A DNA stretch of 64,000 bases. It comes from Aliivibrio fischeri (GTDB taxonomy: Bacteria; Pseudomonadota; Gammaproteobacteria; Enterobacterales; Vibrionaceae). Made by a program: the position numbers and the translations under genes. The first letter of the stretch is position 1; every line of letters starts with the position of its first letter. A model generated the notes under the pieces. That model was not told where the DNA came from. It ran no database searches and was given only the letters and a program-made list of their open reading frames with translations. This document shows, piece after piece, positions 26,573 through 36,646 of the stretch. The stretch spans positions 1,798,001 to 1,862,000 of the forward strand of contig CP160629.1 of the NCBI GenBank assembly GCA_038993745.2. Direction: 5' to 3'.

Positions 26573-27250
26573 TTAACTTAATGGCCTCATAAATCTGAGC
26601 ATTCGAGTTTCCAATTGCTTAAATATAAAAATAATAATAAATGTTAAGCACATATAAAACATGCCGGCAGCAATATAGGATTCAAATGGAGCGTAATATC
26701 TTGAATTTACTAAACGTGCAGCACCAGTTAAATCCAGTAAAGTAACAATTCCTGCAATGGCTGAACCATGAAGCATGAAAATCACTTCGTTACTATAAGC
26801 TGGCAATGCTCTACGTAACGCACTAGGTAAAATAATGCGTTTATACGTTTGGAATTGATTCATACCATACGCTTTGGCTGCTTCAACTTCTCCTTGTGGT
26901 AAACCATTAATAGAACCACGTACAATTTCAGCTGTATAAGCTCCTGTATTTAAAGCAAAAGCAACAAGAGCACAAAATGAAGCGTGTTCCCATAAAGTAT
27001 CTTTAACAGGGAAAAATTGATCCATACCATAATAAATAAGATACAGTTGAATCAATAAAGGCGTACCACGAAAAAAGTAAATGTATGCCCAAGCTGGTAA
27101 CCATAAAACTGGGTTATTGCTGTTTCTTGCTATCGCTGTTGGTACAGCAATACACAAACCAATCACCAAAGATACCGCTACTAACCACACCGTTGTCCAT
27201 AAGCCTTCAAGATAAACAGGAAGGCTCTCAATGATAATTGAAAAATCCAT
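26573..27250 (-). CDS. artM: Basic amino acid ABC transporter permease (ArtM/HisM type)
   Basis: 225 residues, inner-membrane permease with five predicted spans and the EAA loop (EAAKAYGMNQFQTYKRIILPSALR) that contacts the ATPase. Last gene of the operon, three bases after the partner permease. The family imports arginine, ornithine, lysine or histidine; the sequence does not decide which, so the symbol is by synteny with other vibrios. Confidence 0.83.
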   Translation of the reverse strand: MDFSIIIESLPVYLEGLWTTVWLVAVSLVIGLCIAVPTAIARNSNNPVLWLPAWAYIYFFRGTPLLIQLYLIYYGMDQFFPVKDTLWEHASFCALVAFALNTGAYTAEIVRGSINGLPQGEVEAAKAYGMNQFQTYKRIILPSALRRALPAYSNEVIFMLHGSAIAGIVTLLDLTGAARLVNSRYYAPFESYIAAGMFYMCLTFIIIFIFKQLETRMLRFMRPLS

Positions 27251-27252
27251 AT

Positions 27253-27993
27253 CTACCTCATGTGAATACTAAATTTACGTTCAATAAGTTTTAACGCACC
27301 AGTTGAAACTGCTGTGAAAAATAAGAAAATACAAGCAACTGTCATATAAAAAGTAAATGGCATCTTAGTTGTTCCAGCAGCCATTGAGCTAACACGAACC
27401 ATATCTTCTAAACCAATAATCGAAACCAAAGCGGTGGTTTTAAGTAGAACTAACCAATTGTTACCAAAACCTGGCAACGCATGACGGATCATTTGCGGAA
27501 ACAAAATACGACGAAATGCCATTATGCCACTCATACCATAAGCTTTTGCTGCTTCCATTTCACCACGATCTACCGCCATGATTGCACCACGAAATGTCTC
27601 AGCCATATACGCGCCAAAAATAAAACCAATGGTTAGGACACCTGCGATAAAGGGACTAATTTCTATATAATCAGGAAGATAAGAAACCCATTCATGATCT
27701 GGATTTGAGTTTGTCATCCACTCATTTATCCATTCATTACTCGCATACAACCCATTGTTTAATAGCATTTGTCCGCCAAAAAACAGTAGCATCATCAATA
27801 CTAAATCAGGGATTCCTCGAACGATAGTGGTATAAAGTGTGGCAATAGATCGAGCCCAACGATATGGAGCCATTTTCGCCAAAGCACCAAGTAAACCAAG
27901 AAATACGGCTAAAAGAAGAGATAGGAGCGCAACCTGCAGCGTGACCAATGCTCCATCTAAAATGGAGGATTCATATCCTTGTAAATCTAACAT
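27253..27993 (-). CDS. artQ: Basic amino acid ABC transporter permease (ArtQ/HisQ type)
   Basis: 246 residues from ATG 27993, which has GGAAG a few bases upstream; a longer frame to 28029 lacks a site. Similar to HisQ/AotQ (RGIPDLVLMMLLFFG, GAYMAETFRGA, EAAKAYGMSG EAA loop, PGFGNNWLVLLKTTALVS). Pairs with the neighbouring ArtM-type permease. The periplasmic binding protein gene lies 126 bases upstream, the longest gap in the operon. Confidence 0.83.
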   Translation of the reverse strand: MLDLQGYESSILDGALVTLQVALLSLLLAVFLGLLGALAKMAPYRWARSIATLYTTIVRGIPDLVLMMLLFFGGQMLLNNGLYASNEWINEWMTNSNPDHEWVSYLPDYIEISPFIAGVLTIGFIFGAYMAETFRGAIMAVDRGEMEAAKAYGMSGIMAFRRILFPQMIRHALPGFGNNWLVLLKTTALVSIIGLEDMVRVSSMAAGTTKMPFTFYMTVACIFLFFTAVSTGALKLIERKFSIHMR

Positions 27994-28119
27994 ACTACTT
28001 CCAAGCTTTCGCTTTAATAACAACGCCAATAAATATCAAGAACCCTTCACTGACGTTGTTATAACTATTAGAATGAAAGAGGGATATTCCACCCTCTTTC
28101 CTTAAGGCTGATTCAACAA

Positions 28120-28896
28120 TTACTCGCCATATACATCATAGTTAAAGTATTTCGCAGCAATTTCTTGGTAAATGCCTTTTTCACGTAAAGAATCAATTGC
28201 AGCATTTAATTGCTCAGTTAGATCCTTATCTTGTTTACGTGTTGCGATACCAAAACCTTCACCAAACCATTTTGGATCAGTTAGTGACGGACCAACAAAT
28301 TCATACTCTGTACCGCCAGGTTTATTAAGAAGACCTTCTTCTAGTGCTGATGCATCACCTAAAACCGTATCAATACGACCCGCCTTCAGATCTAAATAGG
28401 CTTCATCAAATGAACCGTAGCGCTTAAGATCAACACCTTTACCAAAGTTATCCGTTAGGTATTTATCATGTGTTGTTGCACGTTGAACACCAACAGTAAC
28501 CCCTTTAAGGCCTTCTTTAGTCATTACTAATTTCGTGCCTTTTTTAGCGACAAATTTATTTGGAATAAGTGCATATTTTTCTGTGAAATCAATCTTCTTT
28601 TTACGCTCTTCTGTAATAGACATTGCGGCAATAATTGCATCATATTTACGAGCAAGTAATGAAGGGATAATACCATCCCAATCTTGAGCTACGATTTTAC
28701 AACGTGCTTCCATTTCCTTACATAACGCATTAGCAATATCCACATCAAAACCTTTAAGCTCACCTGAAGGTTCTGTCCAACTAAATGGAGGATAAGCGCC
28801 TTCAATACCAAAACGGATTTGTTTCCATTCTTTTGCTTGAGCTGCGCCTGTTAGTGCTGTTGATGCAACAACTGCTGCTAATAACCATTTTTTCAT
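28120..28896 (-). CDS. artI: Basic amino acid periplasmic binding protein (ArtI/HisJ type)
   Basis: 258 residues from ATG 28896 after AGGAGTAAGGAA. Signal peptide MKKWLLAAVVASTALTGAAQA. Family 3 solute-binding signature: IRFGIEGAYPPFSW, LKGFDVDIANALC, MSITEERKKKIDFTEKY, VGVQRATTHD. Delivers basic amino acids to the ArtQM permease. The frame drawn further upstream to 29052 is not supported. Confidence 0.87.
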   Translation of the reverse strand: MKKWLLAAVVASTALTGAAQAKEWKQIRFGIEGAYPPFSWTEPSGELKGFDVDIANALCKEMEARCKIVAQDWDGIIPSLLARKYDAIIAAMSITEERKKKIDFTEKYALIPNKFVAKKGTKLVMTKEGLKGVTVGVQRATTHDKYLTDNFGKGVDLKRYGSFDEAYLDLKAGRIDTVLGDASALEEGLLNKPGGTEYEFVGPSLTDPKWFGEGFGIATRKQDKDLTEQLNAAIDSLREKGIYQEIAAKYFNYDVYGE

Positions 28897-28969
28897 TTCC
28901 TTACTCCTGTAACTTTTATTCCGTTTAATTGATTTAATTTTTATTGGTAGTGTTTGCTTTACAATATGT

Positions 28970-29740
28970 TTAATAAATAGATGAAATAAATTGCTGTAAA
29001 CGTTCTGATTCTGGGTTAGTAAACAACTTCGCAGGATCTCCCTGCTCTTCAACTAGTCCTTGATGCAAAAACATTACATGATTTGAAACATCGCGAGCAA
29101 AAGCCATCTCATGAGTAACAACCAACATAGTTCGTCCTTCTTCAGCGAGATCACGCATTACACCTAAGACTTCGCCAACTAATTCAGGGTCTAGAGCAGA
29201 GGTTGGCTCATCAAACAACATAACTTCAGGGTCAACCGCCAATGCTCGTGCTATTGCAGCTCGTTGTTGTTGACCGCCAGATAAATGTCCAGGGTAATAA
29301 TCTCTGCGCTCATATAATCCAACTTGTTTCAAAAGTTGTTCCGCTTTTTCAATTGCTTGTGCTTTTGGCATACCTAATACATGTACTGGTGCTTCAATCA
29401 CATTCTGCAGTACCGTCATATGGGACCAAAGATTAAACCCTTGAAAAACCATAGCCAGACGTGAGCGAATTCGCTGAACTTGCTTTTCATCAACAGGAAC
29501 GGATTCACCTAAACGATTATTTTTCATTTCTATCAGCTCACCATTTACCCATATTTCGCCTTTACTTGGCGTTTCGAGTAAGTTTATACAGCGTAGAAAA
29601 GTACTCTTACCTGAGCCAGATGAACCAATAATAGAAATCACATCACCTTTATTTGCTTCTAATGAAATACCTTTTAGTACTTCATTTTGGCCAAAATGCT
29701 TGTGTAAATCTTTTATTTCTAGCGCGACTGCATCCTTCAT
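28970..29740 (-). CDS. artP: Basic amino acid ABC transporter ATPase (ArtP/HisP type)
   Basis: 256 residues. Walker A GSSGSGKST, Q-loop FQGFN, signature LSGGQQQR, Walker B VMLFDEP and switch His in VTHEMAF. Closest to HisP/AotP by the NLWSHMTVLQNVIEAP stretch. First gene of artP-artI-artQ-artM. The promoter should be in 29,741-29,900. Confidence 0.88.
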   Translation of the reverse strand: MKDAVALEIKDLHKHFGQNEVLKGISLEANKGDVISIIGSSGSGKSTFLRCINLLETPSKGEIWVNGELIEMKNNRLGESVPVDEKQVQRIRSRLAMVFQGFNLWSHMTVLQNVIEAPVHVLGMPKAQAIEKAEQLLKQVGLYERRDYYPGHLSGGQQQRAAIARALAVDPEVMLFDEPTSALDPELVGEVLGVMRDLAEEGRTMLVVTHEMAFARDVSNHVMFLHQGLVEEQGDPAKLFTNPESERLQQFISSIY

Positions 29741-30355
29741 GCGCCATATACTCCTAATTCAGCTACACATTAATCGTTTGCTTTTTACTTTATTCTTAGA
29801 ATTTAACACTCAAAATTATCACAAGCAACAATTTATTAACCAAAGCATATTGTAGGGACGTAAATTAAACAAGGATTGAATTCTTATTCAAATTAAATAA
29901 TGAGAAGCAGTATATTATTCTTTATTTGAAAATTCATATTCAGTCAATAATTAACATTATGTAAACAAGTAAGTTTAGTTCATTATTACTTTAAAAATAC
30001 GGCTTATAGCACAAAGAATACGTATTACATGTAAACGAATTACTGCTATTATTTATGCTTTATTAAGAATTATTAACAAGTTCAATATTGTTGATACCAT
30101 TGAAAAAATGCATCAAAAACACTGTAGTGAATTGATATTTAAGGCGTTTTTGATTGATATTTTTATCATTAACATAATAACACCAAAGTGTTAACGGTCT
30201 CATTTTGTAGTTTTCTTTCATATACAATTATATAGTGATCGAGATCAATCATTGGCTTAATTTTCGTGTGCTACACTCGGCGAAAATAACAAGAACAAGC
30301 TTCAATACCTACTGTATTGATTCATTATTTACTTTAAATTCCATATGAGGATTCT
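29741..30355. other. Intergenic region between artP and the DUF3360 gene
   Basis: 615 bases without a gene. It holds divergent promoters: an FNR-type promoter near 30,235-30,277 and, on the other strand, that of artP. No repeat or RNA gene is visible. Confidence 0.7.
30235..30283 (+). promoter_or_regulatory. FNR-type promoter of the DUF3360 permease gene
   Basis: GTGATCGAGATCAA (30235-30248) has one mismatch to the FNR consensus TTGAT-N4-ATCAA. TACACT (30272-30277) is a -10 candidate. With a start near 30,283 the FNR site is centred at about -41.5, the class II position for activation without oxygen. Confidence 0.65.
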
Positions 30356-31864
30356 ATGTCTACAGACAAAGAACTGAACGAAAAAAGCTATAGCGAATTA
30401 CACCGCCCTGCTTCTGAGTTCGCTAGCCGTTCAGATTACTTAGATCATGAACTTCAAATCATGAAACCACGCCGTTTTGGTTTAAACTTACCAGGTCGTG
30501 ATTTCCGTTTTGAACTAGAAGATCTTGTTCCTGCTCTAGCGGGTACGATTGGTATCATTGCAATGTACTCTGCTGTAATGATGTCTTGGGCTGACGGTCT
30601 AACACAAGCATGGCCTCACATTACTTTAGGCAAAGATTTTGCTATCGAAGTTGCTCGTGTTGAAATGCTTATCCCTGCTTTCTTATTCTGTATCTTAGCT
30701 TCTGGTTTCTTTAACCCTCGCGCTAACCTTGCAGGTAACCATGGCCCTATGATCCCACTAATCGGTGCGATCGCGTTAGCTGGTGCACACCCTCTTGCTC
30801 TTGCCATTTTACTAGGTGTATTCGGCTTACTATTAAGTTACTTTAAAGGTGGCTCAAAACTGGTTAACCTGACTTCGGAAGGGGTTGCCGGTGGTCTACT
30901 TGTTTTCTTAGGCTTCAGCGGAGCTATGGGACAAATTAGTAAGATCCAATCTTGGTCAACAGGCTTAGAAGGCAACTTTGGCTATGTTGGTTTGATTGTA
31001 TTAGCTGTGAACATTGTTCTGTACGCTTACCTTGCTCGTATCAACAAACGTTGGTTAGCAATCCCAGCTTGTGCGTTTGCAGGCTTAGCTGTAGCTCTTG
31101 CTCTAGGTGCTGGTTTTGACCTTAAGTTTGAAACTGAAATGGGTCTTCCTAACCTAAACCCTGTTTACTGGTGGGGGTCAACTGAAGAAGGGTGGATGCT
31201 TGGCTTACCAAACCTACAACACTTCTTAGCGTCTTTACCATTTGCTATTCTTGCTGTTGCTATGTGGTCTCCAGACTTCCTTGGTCACCGTATCTTCCAG
31301 GAACTGAACTACCCTCGTCGTACTGAAAAAGTATTAATGGATGTTGATGACACGATGACTATGTGTTCAATCCGTCAAATGGTAGGTACCGCTGTTGGTG
31401 GTGGTAACATCACTTCTTCTTGGGGTACATACATGATCCCAGCAGCGATTGCTAAGCGTCCAATCCCTGGCGGTGCTATCCTTCTTGGTACTATCGTTAT
31501 GATTATCGCTATCCTTGGTTTCCCAATGGATGTAGCAGTATGGCCACCAGTTATGTGTATGGCTTTGTTAGTAGGTGTATTCCTACCAATGCTTGAAGCT
31601 GGTGTTCAAATGGTTAAAGAGAACAAAGATGCACAATCTGCAGGTATTTGTATCTTTGCTGCAGCTGTTGCAAACCCTGTTTTAGCATGGGCAATGACAA
31701 TGCTTCTTGATAACAATGGTTTAATCGGTGATAAAGAACGTCCTAAGAATCTTTCTTTTGTTGACCGTATCGTTATTCCTGGCGGCGTATTAGTAATTTG
31801 TTTAATTGCAATGCTTGCTGTAGGTATGCTTGAAGGCCAATATGGCATCAAGGCACTACTATAG
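30356..31864 (+). CDS. DUF3360-family membrane permease
   Basis: 502 residues, with about 11-12 membrane spans after a charged 50-residue N-terminus (YSELHRPASEF, FRFELEDLVPALAGT). I recognise it as the Vibrionaceae DUF3360 family, distantly like SulP/APC permeases; its substrate is not established to my knowledge. The start ATG follows AGGATTCT. It precedes pflB, the place taken by the formate channel gene focA in enterobacteria, and has an FNR-type promoter. It has no similarity to FocA (about 285 residues). Formate or another anion is a possible substrate (inference). Confidence 0.75.
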   Translation: MSTDKELNEKSYSELHRPASEFASRSDYLDHELQIMKPRRFGLNLPGRDFRFELEDLVPALAGTIGIIAMYSAVMMSWADGLTQAWPHITLGKDFAIEVARVEMLIPAFLFCILASGFFNPRANLAGNHGPMIPLIGAIALAGAHPLALAILLGVFGLLLSYFKGGSKLVNLTSEGVAGGLLVFLGFSGAMGQISKIQSWSTGLEGNFGYVGLIVLAVNIVLYAYLARINKRWLAIPACAFAGLAVALALGAGFDLKFETEMGLPNLNPVYWWGSTEEGWMLGLPNLQHFLASLPFAILAVAMWSPDFLGHRIFQELNYPRRTEKVLMDVDDTMTMCSIRQMVGTAVGGGNITSSWGTYMIPAAIAKRPIPGGAILLGTIVMIIAILGFPMDVAVWPPVMCMALLVGVFLPMLEAGVQMVKENKDAQSAGICIFAAAVANPVLAWAMTMLLDNNGLIGDKERPKNLSFVDRIVIPGGVLVICLIAMLAVGMLEGQYGIKALL

Positions 31865-31891
31865 TAGTCAAACCTAACGTATAATACTTAT

Positions 31892-31920
31892 GGGGTAACC
31901 AAAAATGTTACCCCTTTTTA
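31892..31920 (+). terminator. Terminator after the DUF3360 gene
   Basis: GGGGTAAC (31892-31899), seven-base loop, GTTACCCC (31907-31914), T-run. So pflB has its own promoter. Confidence 0.85.
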
Positions 31921-32062
31921 TTAAAAAAATTGAAAATTTATTGATTTAGTTTAAGGTTTGCAAAAAAAGTTTAAGGTAATCTTGAAAAATAGAGTGGTTA
32001 GTCGCAATATATATGCTTATAAGCTAGATTTTGTAATCATTTATATTGTTATTAAATTGAGT

Positions 32063-32130
32063 GTACTATTTTGCCTTCTGACGAAGGATATGGGTATCTC
32101 AAACCCATTTTAATAGTACGTATTTTTTCT
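32063..32130 (+). promoter_or_regulatory. Structured leader RNA of pflB (three-way junction)
   Basis: An outer stem GTACTATT (32063-32070)/AATAGTAC (32112-32119) encloses two hairpins, CCTTC-TGAC-GAAGG (32074-32087) and ATGGGT/ACCCAT (32090-32095/32103-32108), and is followed by a T-run at 32123. Candidate attenuator or regulator; family unknown. Confidence 0.5.
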
Positions 32131-32150
32131 ACTAAAAAGGTAGGTATATC

Positions 32151-34427
32151 ATGGCAGAGCAATTTGCTAAAGCTTGGACAGGTTTTGCAGACGGTGAGTG
32201 GCAAAACGAAGTTAACGTTCGCGATTTCATCCAAAAGAACTATGCACCATATGAAGGTGATGAAGAATTCCTAGTTTCTGAAGGTACTGAAGCAACTAAC
32301 AAGCTTTGGGCTAAAGTAATGGAAGGCATCAAACAGGAAAACGCAACTCACGCACCTGTTGATTTTGATACTGACGTTATCTCTACCATCACTGCTCACG
32401 ATGCTGGTTACATCGAAAAAGATCTTGAAACTATCGTAGGTCTACAAACTGATGCTCCTCTAAAACGTGCTATCATCCCTAACGGTGGTATCCGTATGGT
32501 TGAAGGTTCATGTAAAGCATACGATCGTGAACTAGATCCTTCAATTTCTAAAATCTACTCTGAATACCGTAAAACACACAATGCTGGTGTTTTCGATATC
32601 TACACTCCAGACATCCTAAAATGTCGTAAATCAGGTGTTCTAACTGGTCTTCCAGATGCTTACGGCCGTGGTCGTATCATCGGTGATTACCGTCGTGTAG
32701 CACTTTACGGTATTGATTTCCTAATCAAAGACAAACTAGCTCAATTCACGTCTCTACAAGAGCGTTTTGAAAACGGTGAAGATCTAACTGCAACTATGCA
32801 ACTTCGTGAAGAGATTGCTGAGCAACACCGTGCACTAGGTCAAATCAAGCAAATGGCTGCGAAATACGGTTACGATATTTCTGGTCCTGCTACTACTGCT
32901 CAAGAAGCGGTTCAATGGACTTACTTCGGCTACCTAGCTGCTGTTAAATCTCAAAACGGTGCTGCAATGTCTCTAGGTCGTACTTCGACTTTCCTAGACA
33001 TCTACATCCAACGTGATCTTGATGCTGGTCTTATTACTGAAGAACAAGCTCAAGAAATGATCGACCACTTCGTAATGAAGCTACGTATGGTTCGTTTCCT
33101 ACGTACTCCTGAATACGATGAGCTATTCTCTGGTGACCCAATCTGGGCAACAGAATCTATGGGTGGTATGGGTCTTGACGGTCGTACACTAGTTACACGT
33201 ACTAACTTCCGTTTCCTAAACAGCCTATACACTATGGGTCCTTCTCCAGAGCCAAACATCACTGTTCTTTGGTCTGAGCAACTACCTGATGGCTTCAAAC
33301 GTTTCTGTGCGAAAGTATCTATCGATACTTCTTCTATCCAGTACGAAAATGATGACCTAATGCGTCCTGACCTACAATCTGATGACTACGCAATCGCTTG
33401 TTGTGTATCTCCAATGGTTGTTGGTAAGCAAATGCAATTCTTTGGTGCTCGTGCTAACCTTGCTAAAACTATGCTTTACGCAATCAACGGTGGTGTTGAT
33501 GAGAAGCTGAAAATGCAAGTTGGTCCTAAAGAAGCGCCAATGGCTGACGAAGTTCTTGATTACGCTAAAGTAATGGATCGTCTAGATCACTTCATGGATT
33601 GGTTAGCTAAACAATACGTGACTGCTCTAAATAGCATCCACTACATGCACGATAAATACAGCTACGAAGCGTCTCTAATGGCTCTTCACGATCGTGACGT
33701 TCGTCGTACAATGGCTTGTGGTATCGCTGGTCTTTCTGTTGCAGCTGACTCACTATCTGCAATCAAATACGCTACAGTTAAACCTGTACGTGACGAAGAC
33801 GGCATCGCGATCGATTTCGAAATCGAAGGTGATTACCCTAAATTTGGTAACAACGACCCACGCGTTGATGATATCGCATGTGAACTAGTTTCTACGTTTA
33901 TGGGCAAAATCCGTAAACTGAAAATGTACCGTAACGCTATCCCAACTCAATCTATCCTTACTATTACATCTAACGTTGTATACGGTAAGAAAACTGGTAA
34001 TACACCAGATGGTCGTCAAGCAGGTGCTCCTTTTGCTCCTGGTGCTAACCCAATGCACGGCCGTGATGAGAAAGGTGCTGTAGCATCTCTAACTTCAGTA
34101 GGTAAACTACCGTTTGCTGATGCACAAGATGGTATCTCTTACACATTCTCTATCGTACCTAACGCTCTAGGTAAAGACGATGACAACCGTCGTTCTAACC
34201 TTGCTGGCCTAATGGATGGTTACTTCCACCACGAAGCAAACATCGAAGGCGGTCAACACTTGAACGTTAACGTTCTTAACCGTGAAACTCTAGAAGACGC
34301 AGTTAAGCACCCAGAGAACTACCCACAACTAACTATCCGTGTATCGGGTTACGCTGTGCGTTTTAACTCTCTAACTACTGAACAACAAAAAGACGTAATC
34401 GCACGTACTTTCACTGAATCACTATAA
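32151..34427 (+). CDS. pflB: Pyruvate formate-lyase
   Basis: 758 residues. Converts pyruvate and CoA to acetyl-CoA and formate in anaerobic growth. Active-site Cys417-Cys418 (ACCVSP) and the glycyl radical Gly733 in VSGYAVRF are intact. ATG 32151 follows AAAGGTAGGTATATC. The activase gene pflA follows after a terminator and 110 bases. Codon use is of the highly expressed type. No frame break. Confidence 0.97.
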   Translation: MAEQFAKAWTGFADGEWQNEVNVRDFIQKNYAPYEGDEEFLVSEGTEATNKLWAKVMEGIKQENATHAPVDFDTDVISTITAHDAGYIEKDLETIVGLQTDAPLKRAIIPNGGIRMVEGSCKAYDRELDPSISKIYSEYRKTHNAGVFDIYTPDILKCRKSGVLTGLPDAYGRGRIIGDYRRVALYGIDFLIKDKLAQFTSLQERFENGEDLTATMQLREEIAEQHRALGQIKQMAAKYGYDISGPATTAQEAVQWTYFGYLAAVKSQNGAAMSLGRTSTFLDIYIQRDLDAGLITEEQAQEMIDHFVMKLRMVRFLRTPEYDELFSGDPIWATESMGGMGLDGRTLVTRTNFRFLNSLYTMGPSPEPNITVLWSEQLPDGFKRFCAKVSIDTSSIQYENDDLMRPDLQSDDYAIACCVSPMVVGKQMQFFGARANLAKTMLYAINGGVDEKLKMQVGPKEAPMADEVLDYAKVMDRLDHFMDWLAKQYVTALNSIHYMHDKYSYEASLMALHDRDVRRTMACGIAGLSVAADSLSAIKYATVKPVRDEDGIAIDFEIEGDYPKFGNNDPRVDDIACELVSTFMGKIRKLKMYRNAIPTQSILTITSNVVYGKKTGNTPDGRQAGAPFAPGANPMHGRDEKGAVASLTSVGKLPFADAQDGISYTFSIVPNALGKDDDNRRSNLAGLMDGYFHHEANIEGGQHLNVNVLNRETLEDAVKHPENYPQLTIRVSGYAVRFNSLTTEQQKDVIARTFTESL

Positions 34428-34451
34428 TTCAGCGTTAATTAAGTAGAATTG

Positions 34452-34481
34452 AGCCCTGCCATTTTGGTGGGGCTTTTTTAT
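34452..34481 (+). terminator. pflB terminator
   Basis: AGCCCTGCC, loop, GGTGGGGCT with one G-T pair, then a T-run at 34474-34480. Confidence 0.8.
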
Positions 34482-34589
34482 TGCCTTATTAAATTAAAGT
34501 TTATCTCCCCTTTCTCTTCTTCATTACTACTTAATTGACCGCTTTTATAATAAAATAACCCCATAATTATAGTTCGGAGAAATGTCGTC

Positions 34590-35327
34590 ATGTCTGTAGG
34601 TCGTATTCACTCTTTTGAAACATGTGGAACTGTTGATGGTCCTGGTATTCGCTTTATTGTTTTCTTGCAAGGCTGTTTAATGCGTTGTATGTATTGCCAC
34701 AACCGTGATACTTGGGATACACATGATGGTAAAGAAGTGACTGTTGCTGAATTGATTGAAGAAGCAAAAAGCTATCGTCACTTTATGAAAGCCTCAGGAG
34801 GCGGTATTACTTGTTCAGGCGGTGAAGCAATGTTACAACCTGAATTTGTACGTGATTTTTTCCGTGCAGCTCAAGCAGAAGGCATCCATACTTGTTTAGA
34901 TACCAATGGGTATATTCGTAAACACACTGATGTGATTGATGAAGTTTTAGAAGCATCAGATCTTGTTATGCTTGATCTAAAACAGATGAAAGATGACGTC
35001 CATAAAGAATTCATTGGTGTATCAAATACTCGAGTTCTTGATTTTGCACGTTACCTTCATAAGATTGGCCAAAAAACATGGATCCGTTACGTTATTGTTC
35101 CTGGCTATACTGATGACGAAGAATCGGCACACCTTCTAGGTGATTTTATTAAAGATATGAATAACATTGAAAAAATAGAATTACTTCCGTACCACAAATT
35201 AGGTGCCCATAAATGGGAAGCTTTAGGCCATGACTACCCTCTTGAAGGCGTTAATCCACCATCAAAAGAAACGATGGAAAAAATGGTCGAAATCCTAAGC
35301 CAATACCACAACAACGTAAAATATTAA
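34590..35327 (+). CDS. pflA: Pyruvate formate-lyase activating enzyme
   Basis: 245 residues, radical SAM enzyme that installs the glycyl radical on PflB. The 4Fe-4S site is the CLMRCMYC cluster (CxxxCxxC, about residues 29-36). The GGGIT SAM-contact block ([12 protein letters not shown]) is clear. ATG 34590 after CGGAG. Normal length. Confidence 0.95.
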   Translation: MSVGRIHSFETCGTVDGPGIRFIVFLQGCLMRCMYCHNRDTWDTHDGKEVTVAELIEEAKSYRHFMKASGGGITCSGGEAMLQPEFVRDFFRAAQAEGIHTCLDTNGYIRKHTDVIDEVLEASDLVMLDLKQMKDDVHKEFIGVSNTRVLDFARYLHKIGQKTWIRYVIVPGYTDDEESAHLLGDFIKDMNNIEKIELLPYHKLGAHKWEALGHDYPLEGVNPPSKETMEKMVEILSQYHNNVKY

Positions 35328-35355
35328 TTACGTCGTTCCCTTTTTAAGCAACACC

Positions 35356-35380
35356 AATGCCCGATCTTCGGGCATTTTTA
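35356..35380 (+). terminator. pflA terminator
   Basis: AATGCCCGA/TCGGGCATT hairpin with a very short loop, then TTTTTA. Confidence 0.8.
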
Positions 35381-35392
35381 TTGGAAAAAATA

Positions 35393-36541
35393 ATGTACCA
35401 ATTAAGTTTTTCGCTACAAGAGTTCCTATCTGAGTATTGGCAAAAGAAACCTGTGATCATCAAAGGCGGATTTGAGAACTTTCAAGATCCTGTTACTCCA
35501 GAAGAACTAGCAGGACTGACCTTAGAAAACGACGTCGATTCTCGATTCATTTCTAACGCTAATAACGAATGGAAAGCAGAGCACGGGCCTTTATCTGAAG
35601 AGCTTTATGAAACTCTTGGAGAGACCAATTGGTCTATTATCGTCCAAGCAGCTAATCACTGGCACGAAGGCGCAGCAGAATTGTTCAAGCCTTTTAAACA
35701 AATGCCCAATTGGTTATTTGATGACATCATGATCAGCTACTCAGTGCCTCATGGCGGTGTTGGTCCACATATTGATCAATATGATGTATTTATCATTCAA
35801 GGTCAGGGAAAACGTCATTGGCGTGTTGGCGATATCGGTGAATATCAAGAAGAACATAGACATTCTGCATTGAAACAAATTACTGGATTTGAACCGATTA
35901 TCGATCAAATTCTAGAGCCTGGTGACATTCTTTATATTCCACCAGGCTTCCCACATGATGGCTACGCCTTAGAGCCATCTATGAGTTATTCAGCAGGTTT
36001 TCGTTCTCCAAAAGAACAAGAGTTAATCAGTAATTTTGCTGACTTCATTATTGAAAATGAAAAAGGTGATGTTCATTATCATAACCCTGAACTCTCGACA
36101 CAAAGTCATGGTAGCGAAATCACAACAAGAAGCTTTGCAGACTTAAAAGCGATGATGTTAAACGCAATGTCAGATGAACAAACGCTAAAGCAGTTTATGG
36201 GAGAGTACTTAAGTAACTCTCGCCATCATTTAAATATCATTCCAGATTCTGAAAAGTGGACAACTGAAGAGTTGCTTAATTACTTACATTCAGGTCAAGC
36301 ATTGATCAAAGTAGCAGGCGTCCGCTCGTTTTACCATGAAGTAGAATCATGTGAAGAAAACATGACTCTTTTTATTGATGGTGAAAGTTATGTTTTCCCA
36401 TTAAAAATGAAAAATGATGTGGTTACATTATGTGAAGCTAATAAGGTAACACTGAACAATATTGAACAGCTTTTACTAGACCCTCATTCAGTCGCTAATT
36501 TACTTCAACTGGTAAATATCGGTTATTTTTACGCGGAATAG
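35393..36541 (+). CDS. roxA: Ribosomal protein uL16 3-hydroxylase (JmjC-type)
   Basis: 382 residues from ATG 35393 (GGAAA upstream); the longer frame to 35357 overlaps the pflA terminator. Fe(II)/2-oxoglutarate oxygenase of the YcfD/RoxA type that hydroxylates an Arg of ribosomal protein L16. The iron ligands are seen as HID (GPHIDQYDVF) and the distal His in FPHDGYAL. The JmjC half is followed by a winged-helix-like C-terminus. Confidence 0.87.
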   Translation: MYQLSFSLQEFLSEYWQKKPVIIKGGFENFQDPVTPEELAGLTLENDVDSRFISNANNEWKAEHGPLSEELYETLGETNWSIIVQAANHWHEGAAELFKPFKQMPNWLFDDIMISYSVPHGGVGPHIDQYDVFIIQGQGKRHWRVGDIGEYQEEHRHSALKQITGFEPIIDQILEPGDILYIPPGFPHDGYALEPSMSYSAGFRSPKEQELISNFADFIIENEKGDVHYHNPELSTQSHGSEITTRSFADLKAMMLNAMSDEQTLKQFMGEYLSNSRHHLNIIPDSEKWTTEELLNYLHSGQALIKVAGVRSFYHEVESCEENMTLFIDGESYVFPLKMKNDVVTLCEANKVTLNNIEQLLLDPHSVANLLQLVNIGYFYAE

Positions 36542-36550
36542 CTACAAAAA

Positions 36551-36579
36551 AAGCGCGATATAAATTGCCTATCGCGCTT
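36551..36579 (-). terminator. opp operon terminator (minus strand)
   Basis: AAGCGCGATA/TATCGCGCTT (36551-36560/36570-36579). On the minus strand it is followed by TTTTTTT. It lies beyond the plus-strand terminator, so the two convergent transcripts overlap. Confidence 0.75.
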
Positions 36580-36614
36580 AAGCCTGTCACAGGCTGAATT
36601 TAAATACATTTTTT

Positions 36615-36646
36615 AACCCATCATAAATATTATGATGGGTTTTTAT
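36615..36646 (+). terminator. roxA terminator (plus strand)
   Basis: Twelve-base perfect stem AACCCATCATAA/TTATGATGGGTT (36615-36626/36630-36641), then TTTTATT. Confidence 0.8.

Noticed and set aside
30356..31864. focA formate channel
   Set aside because: Position before pflB suggests it, but the length (502) and sequence do not match the 285-residue FNT family.
32063..32130. ZTP (pfl) riboswitch
   Set aside because: The leader has a three-way junction but I could not find the conserved ZTP core or pseudoknot.
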